NCBI GenBank assembly: GCA_051201585.1
Contig: CP179198.1
Coordinates: 1,240,001 to 1,304,000 of the forward strand
DNA length: 64,000 nucleotides
DNA from: UBA868 sp016776875
GTDB lineage: Bacteria; Pseudomonadota; Gammaproteobacteria; Arenicellales; UBA868
Direction: 5' to 3'
Positions 37,519 through 45,684 of the stretch are shown here, in pieces (the first letter of the stretch is position 1; each line of letters starts with the position of its first letter). The notes beneath the pieces are model-generated. The model saw only the letters and a program-made list of their open reading frames with translations. It did not search any database and had not been told where the DNA came from. Made by a program: the position numbers and the translations under genes.

Positions 37519-38532
37519 TTGATCGATATCCTTAATGCATTCGCGTTGTTGGCCAATTTCGTGATTGTTCCCGCGCTGGCGTACGGTAGCCAGCTCGCCC
37601 TTGGGGCGCTTGGCGTAACGATGGTTTATGCCGTCCTGCGATTCTCGAACTTTGCGCACGGAGAGACAATGTCCTTTGGTGCCATGATCTCTGTTCTTGG
37701 GACCTGGGGACTTCAGGAAGCCGGCATCACCTTTGGCGCCTTACCTACCGCGCTGTTGGCACTGCCGATCAGTATTATTGCGACGGTGGGCGTTTGCCTG
37801 CTTTCGGATCGACTGGTTTATCGCTATTACCGGAGCCAAAAAGCAGCACCGGTGACCTACTTAATTATTTCGGTCGGCGTACTCTTTGTATTGAGCGGGG
37901 TGATTCGATTCATTATTGGGCCTAAAGATCAGATTTTTGCCGACGGTCAGCGATTTATTCTAAAGGCCCGGGCATTTAAGGAGATGACAGGCCTTGATCA
38001 GGGTCTCGCCATTAAAACGACTCAAGGTGTGACGGTTGTTACCGCTGTTGTTATCGTGGCGCTATTGTTTTGGTTCCTGAATCGAACGCGGACGGGTAAG
38101 TCAATGCGGGCGTATTCGGACAATGAGGACCTTGCGTTACTCTCGGGAATTAATCCTGCCCGAGTCGTGATGATTACATGGATCATTACGGGAGCATTGG
38201 CAGCGATCGCGGGCACGCTTTATGGTCTGGATAAGGGCTACAAGCCGTTTACCTATCTCGGGTTGGTCCTGCCGATTTTTTCCGCGGCAATAGTCGGAGG
38301 GGTGGGTAATCCGGTTGGTGCAATTTTCGGCGGTTTTGTGATTGCTTTTTCGGAAATGCTGCTGACGTTCGCCTACAAGCGCGTAATCGCCTATTTGACG
38401 CCCGGGGAATGGGTTCCTGATGGACTCATGCAATTATTGGCCACAGACTATAAGCTCGCGGTTTCTTTTGTGATTTTAGTGATCGTTCTTTTGATCAAGC
38501 CAACGGGCATCTTTAGCGGGAAAACCCTATGA
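37519..38532 (+). CDS. livH: Branched-chain amino acid type ABC transporter permease (LivH type)
   Basis: Inner-membrane permease of the HAAT importer. About 337 residues with eight or so hydrophobic segments. Typical stretches are YGSQLALGALGVTMVYAVLR near the start, RFSNFAHGE, and the cytoplasmic loop SMRAYSDNEDLALLSGINP that contacts the ATPases, followed by SAAIVGGVGNPVGAIFGGF. TTG start at 37519, three bases after livF; the 3' end overlaps livM by four bases (ATGA). No frameshift. Confidence 0.9.
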   Translation: MIDILNAFALLANFVIVPALAYGSQLALGALGVTMVYAVLRFSNFAHGETMSFGAMISVLGTWGLQEAGITFGALPTALLALPISIIATVGVCLLSDRLVYRYYRSQKAAPVTYLIISVGVLFVLSGVIRFIIGPKDQIFADGQRFILKARAFKEMTGLDQGLAIKTTQGVTVVTAVVIVALLFWFLNRTRTGKSMRAYSDNEDLALLSGINPARVVMITWIITGALAAIAGTLYGLDKGYKPFTYLGLVLPIFSAAIVGGVGNPVGAIFGGFVIAFSEMLLTFAYKRVIAYLTPGEWVPDGLMQLLATDYKLAVSFVILVIVLLIKPTGIFSGKTL

Positions 38533-39842
38533 CCGAGCGCTTGCGTAATTCACTTCTGTTTGCGGGGATGGCCGCGCTTTTGGTGGCGGTTGGCGTTTTT
38601 CAAAGCGCAAACCTGGCGCTTGCGATCCTGAATTTATGCTTGATATCAGCGATTATGACGTTAGGCGTAAACATCCAATGGGGTTATGCCGGCCTGTTTA
38701 ATGCGGGTGTAATGGGATTTACCGCGCTTGGGGGATTGGCGGCCGTCATTATTTCTGTCCCGCCGGTTACCGAGGCTTGGGTTGCCGGTGGCGTTCGTGC
38801 TGTTTCAGGGCTTTTTTTGGGCGTGCTGGCGATCGCGCTCGGTATTCTGGCCTGGAAGAAACTTGCACTTGGCAAGACCGCTCGGGGTTGGGTTTCGGCG
38901 TTGATCGTGGTGATGGGCGTTATCGTTATGCGGTGGGTTGTCGATCCCGCAGTTGAAGCGATCGAGGCAGTTGAACCCGCTAAAACGGGTTTTCTGGGAG
39001 GGCTCGGTTTACCGATTATGTTCGCTTGGATGGCCGGGGGCGCGCTGGCTGCGCTGGCGGCGTGGGCAATTGGTAAGATTTCGTTAGGACTGCGATCCGA
39101 TTATCTAGCGATCGCGACGCTAGGCATTTCTGAAATCATTATTTATGTCCTAAAGAATGAAGATTGGCTAGCGCGCGGTGTCAAAAATGTAAACGGTTTA
39201 CCGCGCCCGGTTCCGTATGAGATTGAACTTCAGGCAACGCTTTGGGTTCAAAACTGGGCATCGCGGCTGGATATTAATTTGATTGAGTTTTCTTCAATTA
39301 TTGTGAAGCTTTGTTATGCCGGATTATTTGTTGTGGTACTTGCCCTGATCTACTGGTTATCTGAACGCGCGTTACGCTCTCCTTGGGGTCGTATGATGCG
39401 CGCGATTCGGGATAACGAAACAGCGGCAGGGGCGATGGGCAAAAATGTAACATCCAGACATCTTCAGGTTTTCATCCTGGGGTCAGCTGTAATTGGAATT
39501 GCCGGCGCGATGCTCACAACCTTGGACGGTATTTTTACGCCATCGACTTATCAACCCCTAAGGTTTACGTTTCTGGTTTGGGTAATGGTCATCGTCGGTG
39601 GCTCGGGCAATAATTTGGGGTCCATTCTCGGCGGTTTCGTGATTTGGTTCTTCTGGATCGAAGCAGAACCCCTAGGTCTTGGCCTGATCAGTTTTCTTAC
39701 CTCGTCGATGGCCGAAGAGAGTCCGCTCAGAATTCACCTGCTCCAAAACGCGGCCTATACGCGATACATTACGATGGGCGTGGTGTTGCTGCTTGTACTC
39801 CGATTTTCACCCCGGGGCTTGATCCCGGAGCGAAATCGTTAG
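38529..39842 (+). CDS. livM: Branched-chain amino acid type ABC transporter permease (LivM type)
   Basis: Second membrane permease. The 437-residue protein is longer than LivH and has the family's extra N-terminal helices. It shows NIQWGYAGLFNAGVMGFTAL, LRSDYLAIATLGISEII, the ATPase contact loop MMRAIRDNETAAGAMGKN and VIVGGSGNNLGSILGGF. The gene order binding protein, G, F, H, M differs from the E. coli liv order, but all five parts are present. It converges with the aldolase gene after 11 bases. Confidence 0.9.
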   Translation: MTERLRNSLLFAGMAALLVAVGVFQSANLALAILNLCLISAIMTLGVNIQWGYAGLFNAGVMGFTALGGLAAVIISVPPVTEAWVAGGVRAVSGLFLGVLAIALGILAWKKLALGKTARGWVSALIVVMGVIVMRWVVDPAVEAIEAVEPAKTGFLGGLGLPIMFAWMAGGALAALAAWAIGKISLGLRSDYLAIATLGISEIIIYVLKNEDWLARGVKNVNGLPRPVPYEIELQATLWVQNWASRLDINLIEFSSIIVKLCYAGLFVVVLALIYWLSERALRSPWGRMMRAIRDNETAAGAMGKNVTSRHLQVFILGSAVIGIAGAMLTTLDGIFTPSTYQPLRFTFLVWVMVIVGGSGNNLGSILGGFVIWFFWIEAEPLGLGLISFLTSSMAEESPLRIHLLQNAAYTRYITMGVVLLLVLRFSPRGLIPERNR

Positions 39843-39853
39843 CCTGAGACGCG

Positions 39854-40720
39854 TTAAACCGTTTTAAGCGAATCAAATAGTTCGGCGGCTTCCGCGTCGG
39901 TCATGGGAAGCACCGGGTCTCTGCAGTCGCCCACGTCAAATCCTCTATGATTTGCTGCAGCCTTAACCGCGGCGTTATAGACATGGGACCAAACAAAAAG
40001 CTGGGAACCGATGAGTTTTTGCCACAACGCCGCGCCCCCTGATAAGTCCCCTTCGCGAACCATCCGAAAGAGTGCCACTGCCTCGTCGGGAAGGAAATTA
40101 ACTGATCCCCAGACGCAGCCCACGCAACCGGCAACAAGTGCCTGGTAGGTAATGGGGTCTCCTCCGTTAAATACTTTTCCACCGGTTTGAATCAGTTCTT
40201 GAATTCGAATGAAGTCTCCGGTGCTGTCTTTAATGTATTCAATTCCATCGATTTCTAAGAGGGCAGCGAACATCTCAGGGGTCACATCAAATCCTGAGTG
40301 AACGGGAATGTTATACACCATAAGGGGCGCCGAACTGCATTTTGCAACCGCTTCATAGTGAGACATAACACCTCTCGCGTCCGGACCTTCAAAGTAAGGT
40401 GGCAGGACCATTACCGCATCGGCCCCGTGATCAGCCGCATGTTGGGTGGTATTGATGGTGTCTGCTAAATAGATGGCAGAAGTCTGCGCGACCATTTTTG
40501 CTTTGCCTTGAATATGCTTGCCGGTAATTTCAATGAGACGTTTTTTCTCATCAGAGCTGAGATATGCAAATTCACCGGTGCCACCGCACGGTAGGATGAT
40601 ATCGACCTTAGCATCGAGCATCCTATCGATATGTGCGAGATAGCGCCCCTCGTCGATACTTGCGCCAGATGGGTCAAATACGGTGCAAACTGGTACGCAG
40701 ACTCCGGATAGATCAGACAT
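39854..40720 (-). CDS. Dihydrodipicolinate synthase/N-acetylneuraminate lyase family protein
   Basis: Class I aldolase of the DHDPS/NAL superfamily; it forms or splits C-C bonds with pyruvate-like donors through a lysine Schiff base. The 288-residue TIM barrel has Lys164 in YIKDSTGD and Tyr136 in MVYNIPV. The substrate carboxylate loop, GTTGE in DapA, is GGTGE here (46-50), and the surrounding specificity residues do not clearly mark dapA, so it is more likely a catabolic or sugar-acid member. ATG 40720 has GAGGTT upstream. Divergent from an SDR gene. Confidence 0.85.
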   Translation of the reverse strand: MSDLSGVCVPVCTVFDPSGASIDEGRYLAHIDRMLDAKVDIILPCGGTGEFAYLSSDEKKRLIEITGKHIQGKAKMVAQTSAIYLADTINTTQHAADHGADAVMVLPPYFEGPDARGVMSHYEAVAKCSSAPLMVYNIPVHSGFDVTPEMFAALLEIDGIEYIKDSTGDFIRIQELIQTGGKVFNGGDPITYQALVAGCVGCVWGSVNFLPDEAVALFRMVREGDLSGGAALWQKLIGSQLFVWSHVYNAAVKAAANHRGFDVGDCRDPVLPMTDAEAAELFDSLKTV

Positions 40721-40831
40721 GATTAACCTCGTTTAAGATAAAAATTTGGGATTAGTTTAATGATAGTCTAGATTCCAAGTTGGTGAGATGCTAGTCGGCC
40801 TTTACCATATTAAAATTCTAAGGGAGGATCC

Positions 40832-41536
40832 ATGACGTCAGAGAAAGTTGCGATCGTGACCGCTGGGGGCGGAGGTATTGGAGAAGGGGTTTGTCGAGAA
40901 TTAAAAGACAACGGCTATCAGCTTGTCATTATGTCTCGAAGCGAGTCTTGCGAAACGCTGGCCGAGGAGTTGGGAGGAATTGGCGTTCGAGGCTCGGTTG
41001 CTGATGCAGGGGATCTCGAGAACGTAGTGAACGCGACCTTGGAAGAATTTGGGCGAATTGATGCCGTTGTTAATCACACTGCGCATCCACCGAAAGGGGA
41101 ACTATTAGAGATAGACGATGAAGCGTGGCATGTGGGCCTCGACGTTCTGATTTTAAATGTCGTTCGAATGGCCCGTCTGGTGACGCCCCAAATGCTCAAA
41201 CAAGGCCATGGTGCCTGGGTGAATATCTCCACCTTTGCAGCCTTTGAGCCTGTGCAAGCGCTGCCGGTTTCATGCACGCTAAGAGCTGGGCTATCAGCCT
41301 TTGCAAAACTGTATGCGGACCGTTATGCCGCATCGAACATACGAATGAATAACGTCTTGCCCGGATATATTGATAGCCTGAATCATGCGGAATCTACAAA
41401 AGATAAAATTCCGCTGGGACGTATTGGCACGGTCCAGGAGATTGCGCAGACCACACGGTTTTTGATTTCCGATGAAGCGGGCTATATCACCGGACAAAAT
41501 CTAATCGTAGACGGGGGAATTACCCGCCATTTGTAA
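40832..41536 (+). CDS. SDR-fold protein lacking the catalytic Tyr and Lys
   Basis: Rossmann-fold protein of the short-chain dehydrogenase family. The 234-residue product has a cofactor loop TAGGGGIG (10-17), NHTAHPP, Asn109, the catalytic-type Ser133 in WVNISTF, and the FabG-like end TRFLISDEAGYITGQNLIVDGG. The YxxxK dyad expected 14-18 residues after the Ser is SCTLR at 147-151: Tyr is Ser147 and Lys is Arg151. It therefore may not be a normal oxidoreductase. ATG 40832 follows GGGAGG. Divergent from the DHDPS-family aldolase, perhaps sharing regulation. Confidence 0.85.
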   Translation: MTSEKVAIVTAGGGGIGEGVCRELKDNGYQLVIMSRSESCETLAEELGGIGVRGSVADAGDLENVVNATLEEFGRIDAVVNHTAHPPKGELLEIDDEAWHVGLDVLILNVVRMARLVTPQMLKQGHGAWVNISTFAAFEPVQALPVSCTLRAGLSAFAKLYADRYAASNIRMNNVLPGYIDSLNHAESTKDKIPLGRIGTVQEIAQTTRFLISDEAGYITGQNLIVDGGITRHL

Positions 41537-41554
41537 GCGCAGGGTTGGAAAATT

Positions 41555-41630
41555 TGGCTCCCCGAGCTGGACTCGAACCAGCGACATATGGATTAACAGT
41601 CCACCGTTCTACCAACTGAACTATCGGGGA
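41555..41630 (-). tRNA. tRNA-Asn (anticodon GTT)
   Basis: Reads on the minus strand from 41630 to 41555. Acceptor stem TCCCCGA pairs with TCGGGGA; the anticodon loop is CTGTTAA (anticodon GTT); the T-arm contains GGTTCGAGTCC; the CCA end is encoded. All four arms fold normally. Confidence 0.97.
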
Positions 41631-41645
41631 ATACAAGGGGGCGCA

Positions 41646-41674
41646 ATGCTAATAGCACTCTTGTCGCGGGTCAA
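41646..41674 (-). promoter_or_regulatory. Probable tRNA-Asn promoter with GC-rich discriminator
   Basis: On the minus strand, TTGACC (41674-41669) and TAGCAT (41651-41646) are 17 bases apart, ending 15 bases before the tRNA. The bases just after the -10, GCGCCCC, match the GC-rich discriminator of stringently controlled stable-RNA promoters. Motif-based inference. Confidence 0.55.
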
Positions 41675-41681
41675 GGTCAGA

Positions 41682-42212
41682 TTACTCACAGCGTACTTTT
41701 TGACCATCGGGGGAATCTGAGGAGATTCGAGCGCGACCGGTCTGGTGGACCACGACCGCGATACCATACTCGCGGTTTTCATCGCAGATCGCAAAATGAC
41801 CGTTGGGCCAGAGATCACCAAACGGCTTAAATCGGACCCAAAAAGGCGTTCGCCACCGGACAATGAGACGTTTGATAGGGGTTTGTTGGCTGAGCACGGT
41901 CTCGCCAGATTCAAATTTTGAATTCCGGTTGATGTCTACGAAGCTAAACCACCCGATTGACCAGTCGATTTGGCTCTCACATCCTCGTTGTGGGCTTCCG
42001 GAGCACAAAATGACGACCGCGCTGGCGTTCACGGCATAACCACGAGCCTCGTAGAGACTCTCGAATATTCTTGTCGACGCGACCTCTGTTCTTTTTGCGA
42101 TAATCAACTTGGTAAATTTTGGGAAACCCGTCAGCATTACGGTTGCAATGATCGCCAGTGTGATCAGGCATTCGATCGTGGAAAACCCATTCAGCGCATT
42201 TAGTGGACGCAT
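41682..42212 (-). CDS. GspH/FimT-family pseudopilin
   Basis: Minor pilin-like protein of type IV pilus or type II secretion systems. The 176-residue product has a short leader ending at Gly9 and then the class III signal FSTIECLITLAIIATVML, with Glu at +5 of the mature form (Glu14) and a hydrophobic helix. The globular part has the GspH-like IVILCSG... pattern with three Cys. It stands alone, between tRNA-Asn and uvrB, with no other pilus gene in the window, as FimT often does. Confidence 0.82.
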   Translation of the reverse strand: MRPLNALNGFSTIECLITLAIIATVMLTGFPKFTKLIIAKRTEVASTRIFESLYEARGYAVNASAVVILCSGSPQRGCESQIDWSIGWFSFVDINRNSKFESGETVLSQQTPIKRLIVRWRTPFWVRFKPFGDLWPNGHFAICDENREYGIAVVVHQTGRARISSDSPDGQKVRCE

Positions 42213-42300
42213 TGGGTGCTCCGTTTTGTTTGATCGTTAATCACAGGTGCTCATTTGAGCGGTCCAGTCAATTAATTACAGTGAACTTTTCCACAATAAT

Positions 42301-44334
42301 ATGAAGCGCGAATTTCTCCTTGAGAGTAATTTTGATCCAGCGGGAGATCAGCCGGAGGCGATAGAGCGCATTCTTGATGGCGTCGAGTCCGGAGAAGCAT
42401 TCCAGACATTACTCGGTGTGACGGGCTCTGGGAAAACCTTTACGATGGCCCACGTGATTGCGCGATTAGGCCAGCCCGTACTTGTCTTAGCGCCAAATAA
42501 GACGCTCGCTGCACAGTTGTATTCCGAGATGCGAGAATTTTTCCCGCGAAATGCCGTTGAATATTTTGTGTCTTATTACGACTACTATCAGCCTGAAGCG
42601 TATGTGCCTGCCAGTGATACCTATATCGAGAAAGACGCTTCGATCAACGAACACATCGATCAAATGCGCTTATCGGCAACCAAGGCAATTCTCGAGCGCG
42701 AAGATGTAGTCATCGTGGCTACCGTCTCCGCGATCTATGGTCTCGGCGATCCTGCGGCCTACCATGGCATGATCTTACACTTGAGGGAGGGCGCAGAATC
42801 AGGGCAGCGCGAGATGCTTCGTCGCCTGGCCGAACTTCAATACACCCGTAACGAAATCGATTTAAGGCGCGGTAACTTTCGAGTTCGCGGTGACGTGATC
42901 GATATTTTTCCTGCAGAGTCTGAAAGATTTGCCGTTCGAGTGGAACTTTTTGGCGATCAGATTGAGCGGCTGTCGAGGTTCGATCCGTTAACCGGAGAAA
43001 CCAACGAGAATTTGACGCGGTTTACGATTTATCCCAAAAGCCATTACGTTACCCCGCGCGAGAAAATACTCGATGCTATAGGCCAGATTAAAGAAGAGTT
43101 AAAAATTCGACTTAAGTTTCTGCGAGAAAACGACAAGCTAGTAGAAGCTCAACGCCTCGAACAGCGAACCAAGTATGATCTTGAAATGATGCAGGAGCTC
43201 GGTTATTGCGCGGGTATTGAGAACTATTCTCGCTTTTTATCAGGTCGAAACCCTGGGGAGGCGCCACCGACCCTAATCGACTATTTGCCCGCCAAATCGC
43301 TAATGATTATCGATGAGAGTCATGTGACGATTCCTCAGTTGGGTGCGATGTTTAAAGGGGATCGCTCGCGAAAAGAAAACCTTGTTGAGTATGGTTTTCG
43401 ACTTCCCTCGGCGCTTGATAATCGTCCGCTTCGTTTCGACGAGTTCGAATCCCTCATGCCCCGGACGGTGTTTGTATCTGCGACACCTTCGGATTATGAA
43501 AAAACCCACAGTTCAAGTGTCATTGAGCAAGTCGTACGTCCGACGGGACTGGTTGACCCAGAAATCGAAGTGCGACCGGTGGCGACTCAGGTCGATGATT
43601 TGATGTCGGAAGCTAAGGAGCGGGCGGCCCTCGGCGAAAGAGTTTTGGTGACAACACTCACCAAGCGGATGTCCGAGGATCTTACCGATTATTTAAACGA
43701 TCATGATATTAAGGTTCGTTATCTTCATTCGGACATTGATACGGTTGAGCGAGTGGAAATTCTCTCCGATTTACGCAAGGGAACCTTTGATGTTTTGGTA
43801 GGCATCAATTTATTGAGAGAAGGTCTTGATCTGCCTGAGGTGTCACTCGTTGCCATCCTGGATGCGGACAAGGAGGGTTTCCTCAGATCATCGCGCTCGT
43901 TAATCCAGACAATCGGCCGGGCCGCAAGAAATATCAACGGGAAAGCGATTCTCTATGCGGACCGGATCACTGACTCGATGAAACGGGCGATCGACGAAAC
44001 AGAAAGACGTCGAGAGAAGCAGCAGATGTTTAACCAGCTGAATAACATCATTCCGAAATCGGTTCAAAAACCGATCAACGAGATGATCGAAGGCGTCGTT
44101 GCTGATCCGAAGTCTCGAACAACATCGCGATCAAGAACCCAAGGAAATGATGTGGTCATTGATTCTGTAGTCGTTGATTTATCAACGGAAGAGTTTAAAA
44201 AACGAATCAAAGCGCTGGAAGAACAGATGTATTCACTGGCTCGCGATCTTGAATTTGAGAAGGCCGCTCAGATGCGAGATGAGATTGCCAAGCTCAAGGA
44301 AGCGCATTTTGGCGTATCAACAAAGGCAGCTTAG
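42301..44334 (+). CDS. uvrB: UvrABC system protein B
   Basis: Damage-verifying helicase-like subunit of nucleotide excision repair. The 677-residue protein has Walker A GVTGSGKT (39-46), the beta-hairpin region YYDYYQPEAYVP, DESHVT, helicase motifs V and VI (GINLLREGLDLPEVSLVAI, QTIGRAARN) and a C-terminal UVR domain (EFEKAAQMRDEI) that binds UvrC. ATG 42301; complete. Confidence 0.97.
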   Translation: MKREFLLESNFDPAGDQPEAIERILDGVESGEAFQTLLGVTGSGKTFTMAHVIARLGQPVLVLAPNKTLAAQLYSEMREFFPRNAVEYFVSYYDYYQPEAYVPASDTYIEKDASINEHIDQMRLSATKAILEREDVVIVATVSAIYGLGDPAAYHGMILHLREGAESGQREMLRRLAELQYTRNEIDLRRGNFRVRGDVIDIFPAESERFAVRVELFGDQIERLSRFDPLTGETNENLTRFTIYPKSHYVTPREKILDAIGQIKEELKIRLKFLRENDKLVEAQRLEQRTKYDLEMMQELGYCAGIENYSRFLSGRNPGEAPPTLIDYLPAKSLMIIDESHVTIPQLGAMFKGDRSRKENLVEYGFRLPSALDNRPLRFDEFESLMPRTVFVSATPSDYEKTHSSSVIEQVVRPTGLVDPEIEVRPVATQVDDLMSEAKERAALGERVLVTTLTKRMSEDLTDYLNDHDIKVRYLHSDIDTVERVEILSDLRKGTFDVLVGINLLREGLDLPEVSLVAILDADKEGFLRSSRSLIQTIGRAARNINGKAILYADRITDSMKRAIDETERRREKQQMFNQLNNIIPKSVQKPINEMIEGVVADPKSRTTSRSRTQGNDVVIDSVVVDLSTEEFKKRIKALEEQMYSLARDLEFEKAAQMRDEIAKLKEAHFGVSTKAA

Positions 44335-44420
44335 GATTCAGCCAGACACGTTAAAACCTCAAAGTAATTAATTTCTGAGATCAATTTATCGGCAGCCCTT
44401 CTCTCGACGCAAAAATGTCG

Positions 44421-44426
44421 TAGAAT
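44421..44426 (+). promoter_or_regulatory. Possible -10 box of tRNA-Val
   Basis: TAGAAT at 44421-44426 lies nine bases before the mature 5' end of tRNA-Val. No good -35 was seen 16-18 bases upstream, so this is tentative. Confidence 0.3.
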
Positions 44427-44435
44427 CTCGACTAC

Positions 44436-44510
44436 AGGCGCGTAGCTCAGTGGTAGAGCACCACCTTGACATGGTGGTGGTCGGTGGTTCGATCCCACTC
44501 GCGCCTACCA
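44436..44510 (+). tRNA. tRNA-Val (anticodon GAC)
   Basis: Acceptor stem AGGCGCG pairs with CGCGCCT; D-arm GCTCAGTGGTAGAGC; anticodon stem CCACC/GGTGG around loop TTGACAT (anticodon GAC); T-arm GGTTCGATCCC; CCA encoded at the end. A terminator follows 24 bases later. Confidence 0.97.
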
Positions 44511-44533
44511 ATTCCTTGTCATTGTTAAAAAAA

Positions 44534-44559
44534 AGAGCCTCTCGCGAGGCTCTTTTTTT
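44534..44559 (+). terminator. Rho-independent terminator after tRNA-Val
   Basis: AGAGCCTC (44534-44541), loop TCGC, GAGGCTCT (44546-44553), followed by a T-run to 44559. A run of eight A before the stem means the hairpin could also work on the minus strand. Confidence 0.9.
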
Positions 44560-44590
44560 GTTTGAAGCCCACCTTCTCTGAATCTGCCAT

Positions 44591-44627
44591 CGAGCACTAG
44601 GGAAACCCCTAGCTCGCCGCATTTTTT
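44591..44627 (+). terminator. Second hairpin with delayed T-run
   Basis: CGAG (44591-44594) and CTAGGG (44597-44602) pair with CCCTAG (44607-44612) and CTCG (44613-44616), loop AAAC, with a two-base bulge. ATTTTTT follows after four bases at 44621-44627. Possibly a backup terminator or a leader hairpin of the TRAP operon. Confidence 0.5.
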
Positions 44628-44708
44628 GGATCTTTAAGGGGTTTTGGTTTCGGGATAGGTTTGGTATCGTTCCACAACATTTTCTTTTAATCCATATTGG
44701 AGATCTTT

Positions 44709-45662
44709 ATGTTCCGCCGCTCTTTCATGACAATTTGCGCTTTCGCCCTGCTTTTCACCGGAAACGTGTTTGCAGAGACCCGAGTGACTTATAAGTCTGC
44801 AAAATCGACTTCTTCTTATTATCAGATGGCAGTACAAATCGCTGAGGCCATGAAAGCCGGATCTGGCGGCGAGATTATCGTTACCGTCGAGGAGAGCCAG
44901 GGATCCGTCCAGAACGTTATGGAAGTCAAAGCCCGCGGTGGTGACTACGTGTTCACCACCCCTCCAGTATTGGTTCGTTTGGCCCAGGGTGGCAAAGCGA
45001 TGTTTAAGGACAAGAGTGATCCAAAATTTGATGAGATTCGGGCGCTTTTCCCAATTCCATCTCTCACCATGCATTTTGTGATGAGCAATGAAAGCGGCGT
45101 CACTGATTTTTCCGGAATGGAAGGTAAGACTATTTTGCTGGGAAAAGGTTCGTTTGGTGCAAAAGAGGGTGCGAAGTACATCAAACTTTTTGGTTTGGAA
45201 GGCAAAGTTGAGTTGGCGGATGCAGAGCTTTCAAACGCTGTTGCTGCACTTAAGAATGGCCAGATCGATGGCTTTGTAACAGCTGGCTCTTTCCCGGCGC
45301 CAAATGTCATTGAGGCCGCCGCATCCGTTGGCGTTACGGTACTGTCATTATCGGATGATGCCATCGCCAAAACAAAACGCGCAAGACTTGTGATTCCGGC
45401 CGGTACCTATGCGGGGCAGGGGAGTGATATCGTGACCACATCGCTACCTGTTGTTGCTTACACCACGACCCAGATGGATGAGAAGACTGCCTACCAGCTT
45501 ACCAAAACATACTGGGAACAAAAGAAAGAGATGGGCGCAGGCGCGGCCTGGTGGAATGGCGTGAATGAGGGTCTAATGGAAAATATCTCGGGAAAGATTC
45601 ATCCGGGCGCCGCTATTTTTTATGATGAGATTGGCATCCCGTTGACCGACGCACAACGTTAG
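44709..45662 (+). CDS. TAXI-family TRAP transporter solute-binding protein
   Basis: Periplasmic receptor of a tripartite ATP-independent transporter, which uses an ion gradient. The 317-residue product has a signal peptide ending near GNVFA, then TRVTYKSAKSTSSYYQMAVQ and a binding fold with GKTILLGKGSFGAKEGAKY and GQIDGFVTAGSFPAPNV. ATG 44709 is preferred to TTG 44697 as it starts the signal peptide. The fused permease follows after 22 bases. TAXI ligands are often glutamate, 2-oxoglutarate or other organic acids; the ligand here is unknown. Confidence 0.85.
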   Translation: MFRRSFMTICAFALLFTGNVFAETRVTYKSAKSTSSYYQMAVQIAEAMKAGSGGEIIVTVEESQGSVQNVMEVKARGGDYVFTTPPVLVRLAQGGKAMFKDKSDPKFDEIRALFPIPSLTMHFVMSNESGVTDFSGMEGKTILLGKGSFGAKEGAKYIKLFGLEGKVELADAELSNAVAALKNGQIDGFVTAGSFPAPNVIEAAASVGVTVLSLSDDAIAKTKRARLVIPAGTYAGQGSDIVTTSLPVVAYTTTQMDEKTAYQLTKTYWEQKKEMGAGAAWWNGVNEGLMENISGKIHPGAAIFYDEIGIPLTDAQR

Positions 45663-45684
45663 GCGCTTGCTTTTTAGCTGAAAC

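Noticed and set aside
44386..44622. Minus-strand 78-codon frame over tRNA-Val
   Set aside because: It covers a complete tRNA and a terminator; such frames are frequent false calls over tRNA genes.
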